Below, one piece after another: positions 45,050-57,625 of a DNA stretch of 64,000 bases. Below the pieces are notes generated by a model. That model worked only from the letters and a program-made list of their open reading frames with translations. It was not told where the DNA came from and did no database searches. The DNA lies in the NCBI GenBank assembly GCA_017979445.1, contig CM030706.1:14122967-14186966 (forward strand), read 5' to 3'. The position numbers and the translations under genes are program-made. Position 1 is the first letter of the stretch. Every line of letters starts with the position of its first letter. Origin of the DNA: Akebia trifoliata. Lineage: Eukaryota; Streptophyta; Magnoliopsida; Ranunculales; Lardizabalaceae.

Positions 45050-46180
45050 CTGAAAACCAAGAAGATAAGAGTTATTTTATATGAAAATAATAAATTACAA
45101 GAAATATTGCAACGCATCTATTTTTACCTTCATAATGATTTTAGGAGGAATACAATTAATTAGTAGCTCATATAACTTCCCTCACACTAAAAATAGCCTA
45201 AAAGCATCACGAAAAAAACTGTAGTTAGCTAAGCCGAGGGAAGAATTATCAAAATACATATATGTATGTATGTATTTAAATGCCATACAAATCTTAACTA
45301 GGATTAATTTTCAAAATAGATGTGTTGTTCACCTATGCTGGTCGGAGGATTCATAGTTCAAATGCTTAGATGAATGAATTTCATAGATGCATAATATTAC
45401 AAATTGTGCAAATTCATTAGGATTAATGCCTTAATCTAGAGCCATATTTTCAGTCAAGGCATGTATTTAGGCCTTTTGTATAAGCAAAATAGGAAACCAT
45501 ACAAACTCATAACAAACTTGCCCCGATTTTTATAATACATTCATGCCATTTTTGCAAGGAGTCGAGGACACATTCATCGTTATCTCTATAATTATAATTA
45601 ACACTTTAATCTAGAGCCATGTTTTCAGTCAACGTTATATAGGTCTATTCTTAAACCACATATCAGGCACAATTATACACACACGCACATAAAAGTAATA
45701 TGCATATATAAATCCATACCCCTGTATAGATAAAACATACACCTAATTTTGTGTAGTTGCAAGGATGCATTCATCATCAGCAACCTTAATATCTTAATTT
45801 AGAGACATATAAGGTGCTTGTTGTCAAGTCTTTGCTACCAAACTAGGCATATATATTTGCTAGGCAAACGAGAATTAGTAGGTGAAAGTGGGGTTTTGAA
45901 CCAAGATCATGGTACTTAAACACTTGTAGACTTTTTATAGGCATCATCAATAAACACACATATATAGATGTGTACATGTGCAAATTACACAACATGGCAT
46001 TTACTTCTATCAATTCATGCATATTCACCAGTACTTGCATTGTAAATTACATATTTATATGCACCCATACATGCACATTTATATAAACAATGAAAATGGT
46101 CCACTGTTAAAGGTTGATGGTCCAAACTCCAACACCTGTGGAACCTATCCCCCATTTTTTCTCAATAGTCTGTTTTATAC
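45050..46180. other. No recognised gene
   Basis: AT-rich, with scattered (TA)n and 'catacatgcac' type sequence. Probably introns and spacers of the captured fragments. Confidence 0.35.
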
Positions 46181-46951
46181 CTGAACTTGGTGACCAGATG
46201 GTGGACCAAGATAAGCATCTCCAGCTTGGCAAGCTCATTTCCAAGACATGAATGCACCCCATTTCCAAATGGCATAAAAGTATAGTACTTTGGTGCAACC
46301 TGATGCACATATTACCATAATATATTAAACTCAAAAACTCTTTTATCATTCAAACCAAATTTATATTTGAATCCTTAATTAATAAATCAAGAAAAGTAAT
46401 TTTGATCTATCTCCCTCACACCCTTACCTCAAATCTTGAAGGATCAAACTTTTGTGAAAGATATGATGCTTGACATCCTCAAACTCTCCAATATACCTGA
46501 AAATTCTCACTTACAATTAATCATCAAGTCATGCAAATAATTGGGCTCATTCAAATATACTCAATTATATAACAAACTAAGAATTTTTTTTAATTTTTTT
46601 TTTTTTACTTTTGCAACTTAGTTTCATGCATGCATTTAGTTTAAGTATAACTTGTGTGAGTGTACATACTCTATAAGTAAGTGGCATTCTTCTTGTTTGA
46701 GCCCATGTCAAGGGTAGACTTCCATTTTTGTTGGACTCATATATGGCCTTCTGCTTAGCCTAGAAGAAAAGAAAATATTAATTATGATAATAACTTAGCT
46801 TTTAACTAAATTCTCTAATTTAGTTTGAGATAAGAAATTTAAGCTAATTAAAGGGAATGGTGGAGCTCTTACTTTTACAGCTTCTAGAAGTTTTGGGTCA
46901 TCATGGGGGAAATTTAGAATCCATGTTAGAACACTAGCTGTAGTATCCATG
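46181..46951 (-). pseudogene. CYP707A-type P450 (abscisic acid 8'-hydroxylase) fragment
   Basis: CYP707A enzymes inactivate abscisic acid. Four minus-strand exons: 46873-46951 (DTTASVLTWILNF, I-helix), 46670-46759 (AIYESNKNGSLPLTWAQTRR), 46428-46496 and 46181-46299 (FMPFGNGVHSCLGNELAKLE, heme-binding loop with the Cys ligand). Donor and acceptor sites are mostly intact. The 46428-46496 exon joins ILESLRMSSIISFT directly to QKFDPSRFE in a shifted frame, deleting about 40-45 codons that normally lie between (the FREAVVDVEY region). The N-terminal half and last exon are absent. An internally deleted, non-functional copy. Confidence 0.9.
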
Positions 46952-47145
46952 TTAGAATTTTATTATGAAGTACTTTTTCTTCAACTCTTCTTTATAAGAT
47001 AAATAGACACTCAATTTGACCCCATGAGCTTAATATAATCCCATGTGAGTTTAGGATTTAATTTAATCAAAAAAAGGGTCTGACATAGCAAGGTGTTATG
47101 GACCAACACCAAATGTGCAAGCACAGCTGCAGGTGGAACGGGGCT
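46952..47145. other. No recognised gene
   Basis: Short spacer between the P450 fragment and the TA microsatellite. Confidence 0.3.
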
Positions 47146-47582
47146 TATATATATATATATATATATATGAGGGTGGTTCATGGGACATATGTAAAAACAA
47201 TGGTTTTTCAAAATATGGGTTAGACGTTTTGGATTGAGTTGATTTTTTGTGAGGATGGTCACTATGATGAGAAGATCATTCTCACAAAAAATCAGCTCAA
47301 TCTGAAACTTCTAAGTCTATCAAAAGTGATTTACAAATTATTGGAAAAAAAATTGACGGTCCACATTCTAAATCACTTTTAATGGGGTTGGAAGTTTCAG
47401 ATTTGACTGATTTTTTTTTTCAAATGATTTTCCCATCATAGAGATCATCCTCACAAAAATTCAGCTCAATTAAAATCTTCTAACCCATATTTTTAAAATT
47501 TATTAATGTTACACTGTTTTTACATATGTTTTTTCATATGTCCCTTGATCCTAACCCAATATATATATATATATATATATAT
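47146..47582. mobile_element. Foldback MITE inserted in a TA microsatellite
   Basis: (TA)n tracts at 47146-47168 and 47559-47582 flank a ~390-bp body whose two halves are imperfect inverted copies. The left half starts 'gagggtggttcatgggacat'; the right half, reversed, starts 'gggttaggatcaagggacat'. Both continue through 'atgggttagacg/aaga' and 'tttttgtgaggatg'. The layout resembles MITEs that insert into (TA)n. No coding capacity. Confidence 0.65.
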
Positions 47583-47708
47583 AGAAGAGAGAAACAGGGC
47601 AAGCACCAATTTGCAAAGAAACTTTTTTTTTTGATAAATAGCACTGTATTCATTAAAAAAATCAAATCGATTGAGTTGACCAACTTGGGAAGACCTTACA
47701 CAATAGCA

Positions 47709-50700
47709 CTACTCACGTACAGATCCACAAATCCCATCCCACTTGTACAAAAAGTCCTCAAAAAATAGACCCCTAAGCTCCTTATACAACTTAGACCAAT
47801 AAAAGATAAAACCCAAGATACACATGATCGTGTCTAGACAATCTTTTTGTTTTCCTTCGAATATACGCTTATTCCTTTCAAACCACAACCCCCAACAAAT
47901 TGCAAAAGGCGTAATATTCCAAAGCAACCTCTTTGTGCCACCAAACGAATAGCCAACTAATGACCAACCAATGAATAAATCCTTAACTGATTCCGGTAAG
48001 CATGTTAAAACCCCATATAAGTTAAGAAAATAAGTCCAAATTCCATGCGAGAACTTGCAATGAATTAAGAGGTGATTCGATGATTCTCCATTTTCCATAC
48101 ATAGCACACAACAACTCGCCCCACTCCATCCCTGATGCATCAACAAATCTATCGTTTGTATCCTTCCTAGAGCCGTCGTCCACGTGAAGAATGCAATTTT
48201 GCTCGGCACCTTTGGACTCCAAATTGAGACATGAGGAAAAGACGAGTCCCCATTATTGCACAAAGATTGGTAAAACGAGCGTACCAAGAATCTTCCATCC
48301 TTGCTTGCTATCCAAATTCTCTCATCTTCTCTTCCCGTACGAAGGTCGATACTTGAAGCCTCATCGAATAACCTACCAACTTCATGAAGTTCTAAGTCAT
48401 CAATGTCCCTTCGAAGTCCAAGGTCCCATTCCACACCTCCATCCATAACTTTTCTAACAAATGTGATTGGTTGCCCTTTCTTCGAGGAAATGGAGTACAA
48501 GGTTGAGAAAGCCTCCATTAGAGGTCGATTACCACACCAAGTGTCTTCCCAAAATCTTACTCGGTTGCCTTGAACCCACCCTGAATTTTATTCTCATATT
48601 GAACAGTGGGGTGATCTTCATGATACTCTTCCACAGCCCGCATCCATATGGCTGTCTGGTTGATCCGTTTGCCGACCCCGTCCAACTCAACTTGTATTTG
48701 CTGTCTATAATTTGTCTCCATAAGCTGTTCTCATCGTTCCCAAACTTCCACAACCACTTGCCCCTCAAAGCCACATTCATCTCCCCGAGTCTCCTAATGC
48801 CAAGGCCACCATGTTTCTTAGATGAACAAATCTGTTTCCAATTCACAAGATGATGTTTTCTATTCCCAACTCTGTCATACCACAGAAAATTATGAAACAA
48901 CTTGTCTAACCTTAGTTCTATACTTCGAGGCATTGAGAGAAGAGAGAGAAAGTATATTGGAATACTAGAAATGACACTTTTAATCAAAGTCAGTTTACCT
49001 CCCTTTGAAAGATAATTGGCTTGCCACATTGCTAGTTTCCTTTCGATTCTTTCCACTATCGGGTCCCAAATCGCCACCCTCCTATATGGGGCCCCCAGAG
49101 GCATCCCCAAGTATGACGAAGGAAGACTACCCACCTGCCAACTCAACGATACTGCCAAAAGGATTGCACATCTAGCGAGGCCTACCGGGAACACTTTACT
49201 CTTTCTCGTGTTAACTGGAATACCGGACATCGCTTTGAAACAACACAGCAATCCACCTAGCCTCCTTGTCTAATCTATGGAGTCATCCAAGAAGATTAGA
49301 GTATCATCAGCGAATTGGAGATGCAAAATGGTAACCTTCCCTGCCCCTACTGAAAATCTTAAAAGGGTTCCACTCGCTACCCCTCTTTCCATCATCTTAC
49401 CAAAAGCTTCTGCCATTATGATAAACAAGAAAGGTGATATGGGGTCCCCTTGTCTGAGTCCTCTCGAGCTCCTAAAGAAACCATGAGGCATTCCATTCAC
49501 CAAAATCGAGTAAGATGGGGAAGTCACACACGCCATAATCCATGTAACCCATTTCCTACCAAAGCCCATCCTCCCTAACATATATTCTAGAATTTGCCAA
49601 TTGACGCGATCGTAGGCCTTCTCAAAATCAACCTTGCACACCACACTCGGTTTTCCCGATTTCAGTCTAGAATCAATGCACTCGTTTGCAATTAGAACTC
49701 CGTCAAAAATCTGTCTCCCTTTGACAAAAGTGCTTTGATTGCCCCCTATTATCCCTTGAATGACCCCTTTTAACCTTCTAGCAAGGATACTCGTGATGAT
49801 TTTGTAACTAGTGTTTACCAAGCTGATTGGCCTCAGGTCTTTAATATCTTCAGTTCCCACCACCTTTGGAATTAAAGCGATGAAGGTACAGTTGGAATCA
49901 CGATCCAGCACACCCTCTCTAAAGAACTCATTAATCAGGGCAATGAAGTCATACTTGATGACCTCCCAACAGGTTTTGTAGAACTCTATAAGGAAGCCAT
50001 CTGGTCCCGGTGCTTTATCGCTCTTCATGCATGAGATGACATCCCATATCTCATCTTCTTCAACAGGTCTTTCCAACCATTCACCCTGTGCCTCAGATAT
50101 TCTATCAAACTACAGCAAATAAGGTTTCGGTCTATCACCAGCTCCATCGGTATACAGATCCGAGTAGAAGTCTACAATCCCATTTGCAGCCGCCTCCTCC
50201 CCTTCCAACCACTCCCCATTCACGCACAACCTCGTGATGTGATTGTTTCTATCTCGGGCATTGGCCATGCAGTGAAAATTTTTTGTGTTACCATCCCCTT
50301 CTGTAAGCCATCTAATTCTAGATTTCTACTTCCAACTGATCTCTTCCATAAGCGCCATTCGCCGATACTTCTCGCGAAGGTTCAATCTCGTTGCCCTGTC
50401 GTTTATCGAGATCGGATTCATCTCCTCCCTACGATCCAGAACTTCGATTCTCAATAGGATGTCCTTTTTCTACGCATCCACTCCATCGAAGGACTCTTTG
50501 TTCCATTCTTTTAATGCCATCTTTAACGCCATCAAATTTTTCCTGAACACCTCTCCTACTGTTCCTACAAATGAAAAACTCCTCCACCATTCGGTTATCA
50601 ACTCCTTGAAATTGTGATGTTTCAGCCACATCAATTCAAAACGAAACGGGATGGGACCCCTGTTGAAAGGCCCTGCTACCAACTGTATCGGGCAATGATC

Positions 50701-51381
50701 AGACACTGGGTTAGGGATAGCCGTCTGGGAAATCTGGCAAAAGATCGAAGTCCAATCCTCTGAAACCAAAAATCTATCTAATCTGTTAAGGGTCCGTACA
50801 GCGTGATGATTGGACCAAGTGAAACTTCTACCTTAGAGAGGAATGTCCATTAAATTATTTCTGTTCACGAATTCCCCAAATTTTCTCATCCTGGTTGTTA
50901 TCCTCGAGCCTCCTTATTTCTCACAAGTAAACCTAATGACATTAAAGTCTCTTCCCAAACACCATGGACGGTTCCAGTAGCTGCCCACGTCGTCCAACTC
51001 TTCCCAGAATTGCTTTCGCTCCCAATCTCTCGTAGGTCCGTACACCCCCGAGAATACCCAGCTGTCTACCTTCCCTACACACTGACACAAAATAGAAACA
51101 GAAAAGGCTCCCACTAAAGAGTCTTCTACCTCAATCAACCTCTTGTCCCATAATACCCAAACACCCCCTGCTGTCCCATTAGCTGTAAGGTGCTTCCAAC
51201 CCATGTTCCACCCTCCCCAAATGTCACTCACTACCACCCTATCCACTTGTTCCAATTTAGTTTCTTGAAGTGTAATAATGTGTGGTTTGTGAGCTTTTAA
51301 TAGTGCCTTAACCGAAGCCCCTTTGGTTTTGTTGTTGAGGCCACGCACATTCCAAGAAAGAAACCTAATCGTCATTACCAA
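47709..51381 (-). pseudogene. LINE ORF2: endonuclease, reverse transcriptase, zf-RVT
   Basis: Makes the nick and copies RNA at the target site. The AP-type endonuclease starts MVMTIRFLSWNVRGLNNK and continues ITLQETKLE and GVYGPT. The RT shows SDKAPGPDGF, LIPKV, RPISLVNTSYKIITSILARR, RGLRQGDPISPFLF and the catalytic FADDT (about 49300). The C-terminal zf-RVT region (about 47780-48350) includes FFTWTTALGRIQTIDLL and CVLCMENGESSNHLLIHC. Stops: TAA 50914-50916, TAA 50833-50835, TAG 50470-50472, TAG 50326-50328, TAG 50110-50112, TAG 49270-49272. The frame shifts once near 48570. Otherwise full length for plant L1 elements (about 1,220 codons). Confidence 0.92.
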
Positions 51382-54310
51382 CCTTGAGTTTTCTCCCGCT
51401 CCTTACAACTAGGGATGATCCAGCCTTGATCAAAGCCCCTACCTTGTGCAGTTCCTGGACCTCTTTGGCCAAATTAACTCTTATTTTCTTTACTTTATTT
51501 TCATCTACCATCACAGCTTCTTTCCCTTTACTTATACGTTCTTGTTTCCCTGACTGTTCTTGATTAGTCTCTGTCCTAAGAATTAATTTAACTTCATCCC
51601 AAATCATAACTTGTTCCTCATCTAACGAGTCCCCCTCTCTGATCACTGAATCATAGCATTCGCGGATCTCGTTCCTTTTCTTGATTGCTAGTTCAAACAG
51701 AAGACCAGCTCCTTCTACCTGACCTTCTTTAGATATCCCAACAGCCCAACTTATCTCACTCATATTACGTATTATCCAGTCAACTAGAGCTTCCACTGCC
51801 TGATTTTTCGACTTAAGCCTCCCCCAACTCCCCGACCTGTCATATACATCTACCATGTCTAAGGGGATGATATCTGTTTCATCTTCCATTTGTACTATAT
51901 CTTCTGTCATAGAGCTAGGGTACTCTCCTCCAAAGGCTAGCTCCTCGCCACCGCATTCGTTTTTCCGATGGTCCGAGCCTTCGACCGACTGTATTAACTG
52001 AAGAAAACCTCCCTGTACCCAGGTAGACTATTCTCCCCCCTTCTGACCATCTGTTGACTCCTGTTGCAGACCCTCAAAACCTTCTGACTGGGTTTCAACT
52101 CTATATAACCGATTACACCCCGTGAGTTCCTCTTGTATCAGTGTCATATCTCCCCCGCTGTTTGGCATTAACTCTGCATTTACTACCTGACAAGCCACCT
52201 TATCTAGACCCCCAGCCCCAACGGTTTTCGACTTCATCATGTTCTAAATGAGCTCTCCTTCAAGAAATACACGGTTGAAGGATCCTTTTCCCACCAACTT
52301 CCTGTCATTACCACTCACTAGAACCCTCTCTGCTATGTCTATGCAACTGTCTCCTGCAACTAAAATACCACCTGGGCCATCTATATGGGCTATCACAAAA
52401 GCGGGCTGAGAACATACCTTTGAGTGTGCTGGTCCATCTGAAGTGGGCACTTGATTTGTCAAGCCTAAGGGCCCAAAGTTCCCTGTTACCATCGTTGGCC
52501 CTACTTGTATGGGCAGCTGGTTGTTATCACGAATGGGTCGGGTGTTTCCCATTGGGTGTGATGGGCCGCTTGGTCTAGAGGACCGCTCCACCTCATGCCC
52601 AGCCTGTGCTTTAGAGCCTAGGCTGCTAGGCCCTATTATGGTTGTTGGGCCTGCTTGTATGGGCAGCCGATTGGTATCACAAGTGGGCCTGATGTTGTCC
52701 ATTGGAAATGAGGGACTAGAGGACTGCTCCACCTCATGTCCAACCTGTGCTTTAAAACCATGAGTAGATGGGTTGCCAGGCCCATTTGAACGGTCCATCA
52801 CACATACGGCCTACTCACTTTCCATACTAACTGGATCTGAATTGCCGCCTAGACCAGAATTTTGCCCCTCTTCACTCTCAGCCTGTATATTAAGTCCAAG
52901 AAACAATGGGCTGATAGGCCTAGTTGTTCGGTCCATGACGCACAAGGCCTGATCATTAATCACATCAGCTCGTTCTACTTCTAAGCACTGATAACCCAAT
53001 TGACACATTGCTACTTCTATGATTGTGACCCCTGTTGTCGCTACCAACTCAACGCAGAGACCATCCGAAATAGTGCTCTTGCTTGTCACACACTCAAATG
53101 CAGTCGACTTCTCTTTCCTAAAACCTGACAAAGCTGTATTGGATCCATTTAAGTTGCACTTTGCTACATTGATATTGGTTGATGGTGCATTAAAATCTGC
53201 TGACACCTTTGGCCCTGCGAAGCTCACACCATCCTTGTTAATGCCAGACATCGTCTTCTCCATTCCATTCTCCCTATCCTCAGACAATTTGATACCCATA
53301 GTCAACGCTCCACTCCTTGCTGGAATTTTGATAAATCTGGGGATATCTATGGCCTTCCTCCTTACCTTGATGCTAGCCGTTGTAAGATCCATCAAGGAAC
53401 AAGTGCTCTCCTTGATCTCCAAAAATCCACCTAGCATATCTCCGATGAGAGTAAAGGACTTCAAATCCCATCTGTGGAACGGAAGCCCGACAATATCTAC
53501 CCATGTACCAGGCTGTGTCCAACTCTCTACAATGCTATTACAGTTAGCATACCATGGTCTCAAGCTAACTCCAACTTCCTGTACCAAAATATGTTTTAAG
53601 TTTTTGAAAACGTCGAAATCTCTCCTCTTATGGCACACAAATACTCTCCTACTACTCCCGCACGGTCTTAGAATAATGTTTTGAGAATTAGGAGCTATGG
53701 AGTTAACCATCCTTTCCACCTTCTCCCAGCAAATCGAGTTTTCCCCTATATCACAGATAATTGCCCACCTCCATACGCCGAACTTTTCTATTTTGTCGCT
53801 CTCTTTGTTAAGAGTTGGTTCTTTCTGAAAAAAAATTGTTCTCTTACCATGTGAGGATTTGCCATCAACCTTACCCTTCCACTGGCGAGCATCAACTGCT
53901 CCACCTCTACTTAAGGCCTCTCCAAGGTTTTCCCATCCTAAACCTTCTTCTCCTTCAAGAAGCAAAAGAGAAGGATACCATCCTTGCCCTGAAAATTCTG
54001 AGATTTTAAGGAATCGACCATATTCATTCACATGTCCGCGTGCCATCTTACAGTGACCCAAAACCGTCGATTTCTTCTAAAACAATCTCTCTGTTGTCCA
54101 ACTCTTAGCCTCCTCCAAAGTCTGTACCAACCATAGTCTTTCTTTTTCGAATAACACCAGCTCTGACCCTCCCTTATCTCTTCTCTCCACAATCCTGATT
54201 GCTTGGTTGTTCTTCACCCAGCATCTCTGTAACTCAAATACCTTTTGATCGACTTGGACAATGGATGCCCTCCCCACCAAAGAGTAACCTGTGCATCTCC
54301 TTCCTTCCAT
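51365..54310 (-). pseudogene. LINE ORF1 (gag-like, DUF4283 type)
   Basis: A single frame of about 980 codons starts MEGRRCTGYSLVGRASIVQV. It includes a DUF4283-like block (about 53350-53780: WRWAIICDIGEN, RRVFVCHKRRDFDVF, WVDIVGLPFHRWDL) characteristic of plant LINE ORF1 RNA-binding proteins. A longer C-terminal region has repeated QALCVMDRT / AVCVMDRS blocks and no clear zinc knuckle. Four TAG stops interrupt it, at 54077-54079, 52811-52813, 52244-52246 and 52028-52030. The repeated block shows that the stop at 52811 replaces Gln. Confidence 0.85.
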
Positions 54311-54414
54311 TTCCTCGCTACCAAGCTAACTACTCAAAACTCTCCAGAATGCATCATTCCTTCTATATTTTCAAGCGTTGAAACGGAAGCTGACACGGAA
54401 GCGGATCCTCTCTG

Positions 54415-55000
<586 letters not shown>

Positions 55001-55727
55001 TTAGAACACGATCTTGTAAGCTGAGCTTTTTACATGAAAACTACGGAAAAGCAACCTCTTTAGTTCAAAATAGATAAAAATGTATAAAATAAGTTAATTA
55101 CTCCTTTGGTAATGGAATCAAAACTACATAAAGTCATCAAATTTAGTAGCTCATTTCTATAAATATTGACAAAAGAAAATTAAGATAGGATAAACTAATT
55201 CACAAAATCTGAACTACAAATTCACAAAATCAAATCTAATTGATAATAATAGTCAATAAAAATATAAGGAAAAGGGGGCTTTAACTTCAAATCCAAACCC
55301 TAAACAAATCAATTTCTTGAACTTGTAAGAATATCTACTATTACAAACTTGCAATCTAAACAAAATCAACTAAAACCCAAAGATTCAAGCCATTCAAACA
55401 AAATTAACTAAAACACAAATAATCAAACAAAATCAGCTATCATTCCTCACCAAATCTGCCATTAATGAGGAGAGGATGTGGTGACTCGACCACACATGGG
55501 GATATATATTTATAGAGAGAAAAATAGACAAAGAGAGAGAGAGACTCACCAGTAAAAGTGCGTGGTATAGGTGAAGTCGCACGGAGATGCTCCAACGTTT
55601 AGAGCTTTCAAAGAGATAGAGAGAATGAGAAAGAGAGAAGAGAAAATGAAAGAGAGAAAGTGAGGGAGTTTTGAAGTTTCTCTAAAATTCCCGCTAAAGA
55701 AAAAAAGTGAGGGAGTTTTTGATTGTG
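55001..55727. other. No recognised gene
   Basis: AT-rich, with a GA-rich stretch ('agagagaaagtgagggag' type, about 55505-55720). The phrase 'aaagtgagggagtttttga' occurs twice (about 55655 and 55705). Confidence 0.35.
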
Positions 55728-55801
55728 CACTACAAAAAAATGCGAACTGTGCTTTATAGCTGTAGAAACTTTAATCCGCTGCTATGTTAACTTTAGAAGT
55801 T

Positions 55802-55842
<41 letters not shown>

Positions 55843-56236
55843 CAGTTTTGGATTGTGCGGGCATTTAATTTCTATAAAAATAAAAAAAAAAAGCGAACCG
55901 TGCTCTACAACTGCGAAAAATCTAATCCGCTGCTATATTAAGTTTAAAAAAATTGATAGCGAGAAAACTCAGTAAACCGAGTTCTTTATATTAAAAGAAT
56001 TGATTTTTAGTGACGGATATATTTTTCCGCTGCTATATGTACATTTGAGAAATTTTTTTCCTGAAAGGCATATGAATGGGTCCCTATAGCGTCGGATATA
56101 ATTATCCGTTGTAAAAAAAAAAAAAAATTACCTATAACGTCTGATAAAATTATCTGCTGCAACAAATATACATATAGTGTCGGATAAAATTATTCGCTGT
56201 TATAAACCGTCGATGTAGATCAAAAATGTTGTAGTG
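55728..56236. repeat. Right terminus and subterminal repeats of the CACTA candidate (or a 509-bp CACTA MITE)
   Basis: Near-palindromic subterminal motifs recur: 'aatccgctgctat' (about 55770, 55925 and 56025), GGATATAATTATCC (about 56095-56110), 'ggataaaattatctgctgc' and 'ggataaaattattcgctg'. The end is TTGTAGTG at 56236. A CACTACAA also stands at 55728, so a 509-bp MITE is possible. Its first 22 bases match the inverted right end only through CACTACAA, while the end at 8065 matches it over 28 of 33. A 42-base T-run occupies 55801-55842. Confidence 0.6.
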
Positions 56237-57131
56237 ATATCACATATAATTTTCTGAGTAGCTCAATATAAGATATAAGACCAGGAATTGACCCATTGAT
56301 ACTTCTGTTGAATTCCAAAGTGTACGATTAAAACTTAAGGAAAAACAATAAAAATAATAGTTGGGGTGTGGCAATTACCAAGCACACTAGGTGAAGCCTA
56401 CGAGCTATAAAATAAACTACCAAGTAGATCTCTATCCCATCAACTGTATGATAAAACTACTATTTAGGTTATTTTCCAATACTTTTTATAAAGGCCCTGT
56501 TTGAGATAGTATAAATAGCAATTGGTTTTGTTTCTAACCCATCAACATATGATATAGGTCTCTGACAAAGCGTATTTTTATAATTTTAATAAGTAATTAA
56601 ATCAAACTTTGATGAGGGGTATTTTTGTATATATATTGGGGCAACAAGGATTGCAGGTAATTTTATTATTTTTTGTTTGAAATATTTTAGTAATTTTATG
56701 CTAATAGGTTGGAGTTGAATAATTTTGCAAATGATTTGTGATACTATTTATACTGCAAATCATTTGCTAAAGTTTCTTACGAATTTAGGTGATACATGCA
56801 AATTTTTTGCAATGCAAATAATTTGCATTGAATAGACAAACACCCATAATATTGATTTCAGCAAATTATTTGCATTTGCAAATAATTTGTAGCATATCAT
56901 GCAGGGCCAAAAAATGCGTACTTACGTAAATTAGGAATACATTCAATACACGTGGGTACATGTGATTGGTGGATGAGAGTTCGAGTTGCCAGTTTTCACA
57001 TTTATTTAACTGTCTCACTCGTGGTTGGACACAAAATGCATCCAACGACGTTGAACCTAGTAAAAACTTGTTAGTTTAAGGCTCAAAGCAAACCAGTTCA
57101 AAGCTGCTAGTGCAGAAGTCGCAGAGAGGCC
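56237..57131 (+). promoter_or_regulatory. Upstream region of ClpS1, containing a MITE
   Basis: 895 bases lie between the CACTA right end and the ClpS1 ATG. About half is the MITE 56493-56908. I do not see a clear TATA box close to the start. The 5' UTR probably lies within about 57030-57131. Confidence 0.4.
56493..56908. mobile_element. Small MITE with GGCCCTG terminal inverted repeats
   Basis: The left end GGCCCTGTTTGAGATAGTAT and the inverted right end GGCCCTGCATGATATGCTAC match over about 20 bases with four or five differences. The 416-bp body is AT-rich with 'gcaaatcatttgc' / 'gcaaataatttgc' inverted motifs. The GGCCCTG ends and size suggest an hAT-type MITE, but no clear 8-bp TSD was seen. 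Confidence 0.5.
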
Positions 57132-57201
57132 ATGGAGAAAGTCATTAGTGGAAGTGGAAGAGTCTCTCTTTTACCCAATCACGTCTTCAACCAGAGATCA
57201 G
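57132..57201 (+). CDS. CLPS1: ClpS1 exon 1 (chloroplast N-degron adaptor of Clp protease)
   Basis: ClpS1 is the stromal adaptor that recognises N-terminal degrons and hands substrates to the ClpC-ClpP protease. The ATG at 57132 opens MEKVISGSGRVSLLPNHVFN, a Ser-, basic- and hydroxyl-rich start typical of a chloroplast transit peptide. The exon ends at 57201 after one base of a codon, followed by GTTTTC. Joining to exon 2 at 62513 restores the frame (QRS-G-DTHS), strongly supporting both boundaries. Intron 1 is 5.3 kb and full of repeats. The exon alone is too short to identify; the assignment rests on exon 2. Confidence 0.78.
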
Positions 57202-57625
57202 GTTTTCTTCTTATTCTCTCGCTACGCTTTCGTTTACCTCATCGAATTGTCGATTTTAATCTTTTAAACTTTTCTTTAATAAATAGAATTCGGTTTTGTA
57301 GACTATAGTTTCAGTATGGATGGACTCGTGATAGAACTCTGTTTCATCAATGGGTACTAATTGAAAGAAAAAAAAAACCAACAAAGAGGTATGGGTTAAT
57401 TCGAGGATACCAAACACGATACTAGTAAATTTCCTTAATATTTTTCTCGTTTTTTCTATATTCTCAGACAATTTCCGATCTCCTTTAAAATTCCTATCCA
57501 AACCTCCTCTATTTTATTCCCGATAAAGAAGTTGGTCAGTGTCGTGTCCCCAAAATCCAACACTAATCCCCATGATTTCGTGTTGGATCTCAAGGCACGA
57601 GCTACATTCAATGCACATATCATAA

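Larger units (their letters stand above)
47623..54330 (-). mobile_element. L1-type LINE retrotransposon, nearly full length
   Basis: Minus strand: ORF1 (54310 to 51365), ORF2 (51381 to 47709), a short 3' UTR and a 10-base poly(A) (T-run 47623-47632 on +). ORF1 and ORF2 overlap by 17 bases (...AATGACGATTAG). The 5' end lies between 54310 and the peroxidase fragment near 54415. I could not find a TSD. Ten in-frame stops and one frameshift make it inactive. It sits between the foldback MITE and the peroxidase fragment inside the CACTA candidate. Confidence 0.92.

Noticed and set aside
21655..46951. Helitron as the carrier of the gene fragments
   Set aside because: I found no convincing 5'-TC / 3'-CTRR pair with a terminal hairpin, while CACTA termini with matching subterminal repeats are present. 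Not fully excluded.
55728..56236. Stand-alone 509-bp CACTA MITE
   Set aside because: Kept only as an alternative. Its ends match each other just through CACTACAA and have no TSD, whereas 8065 and 56236 match over 28 of 33 bases.
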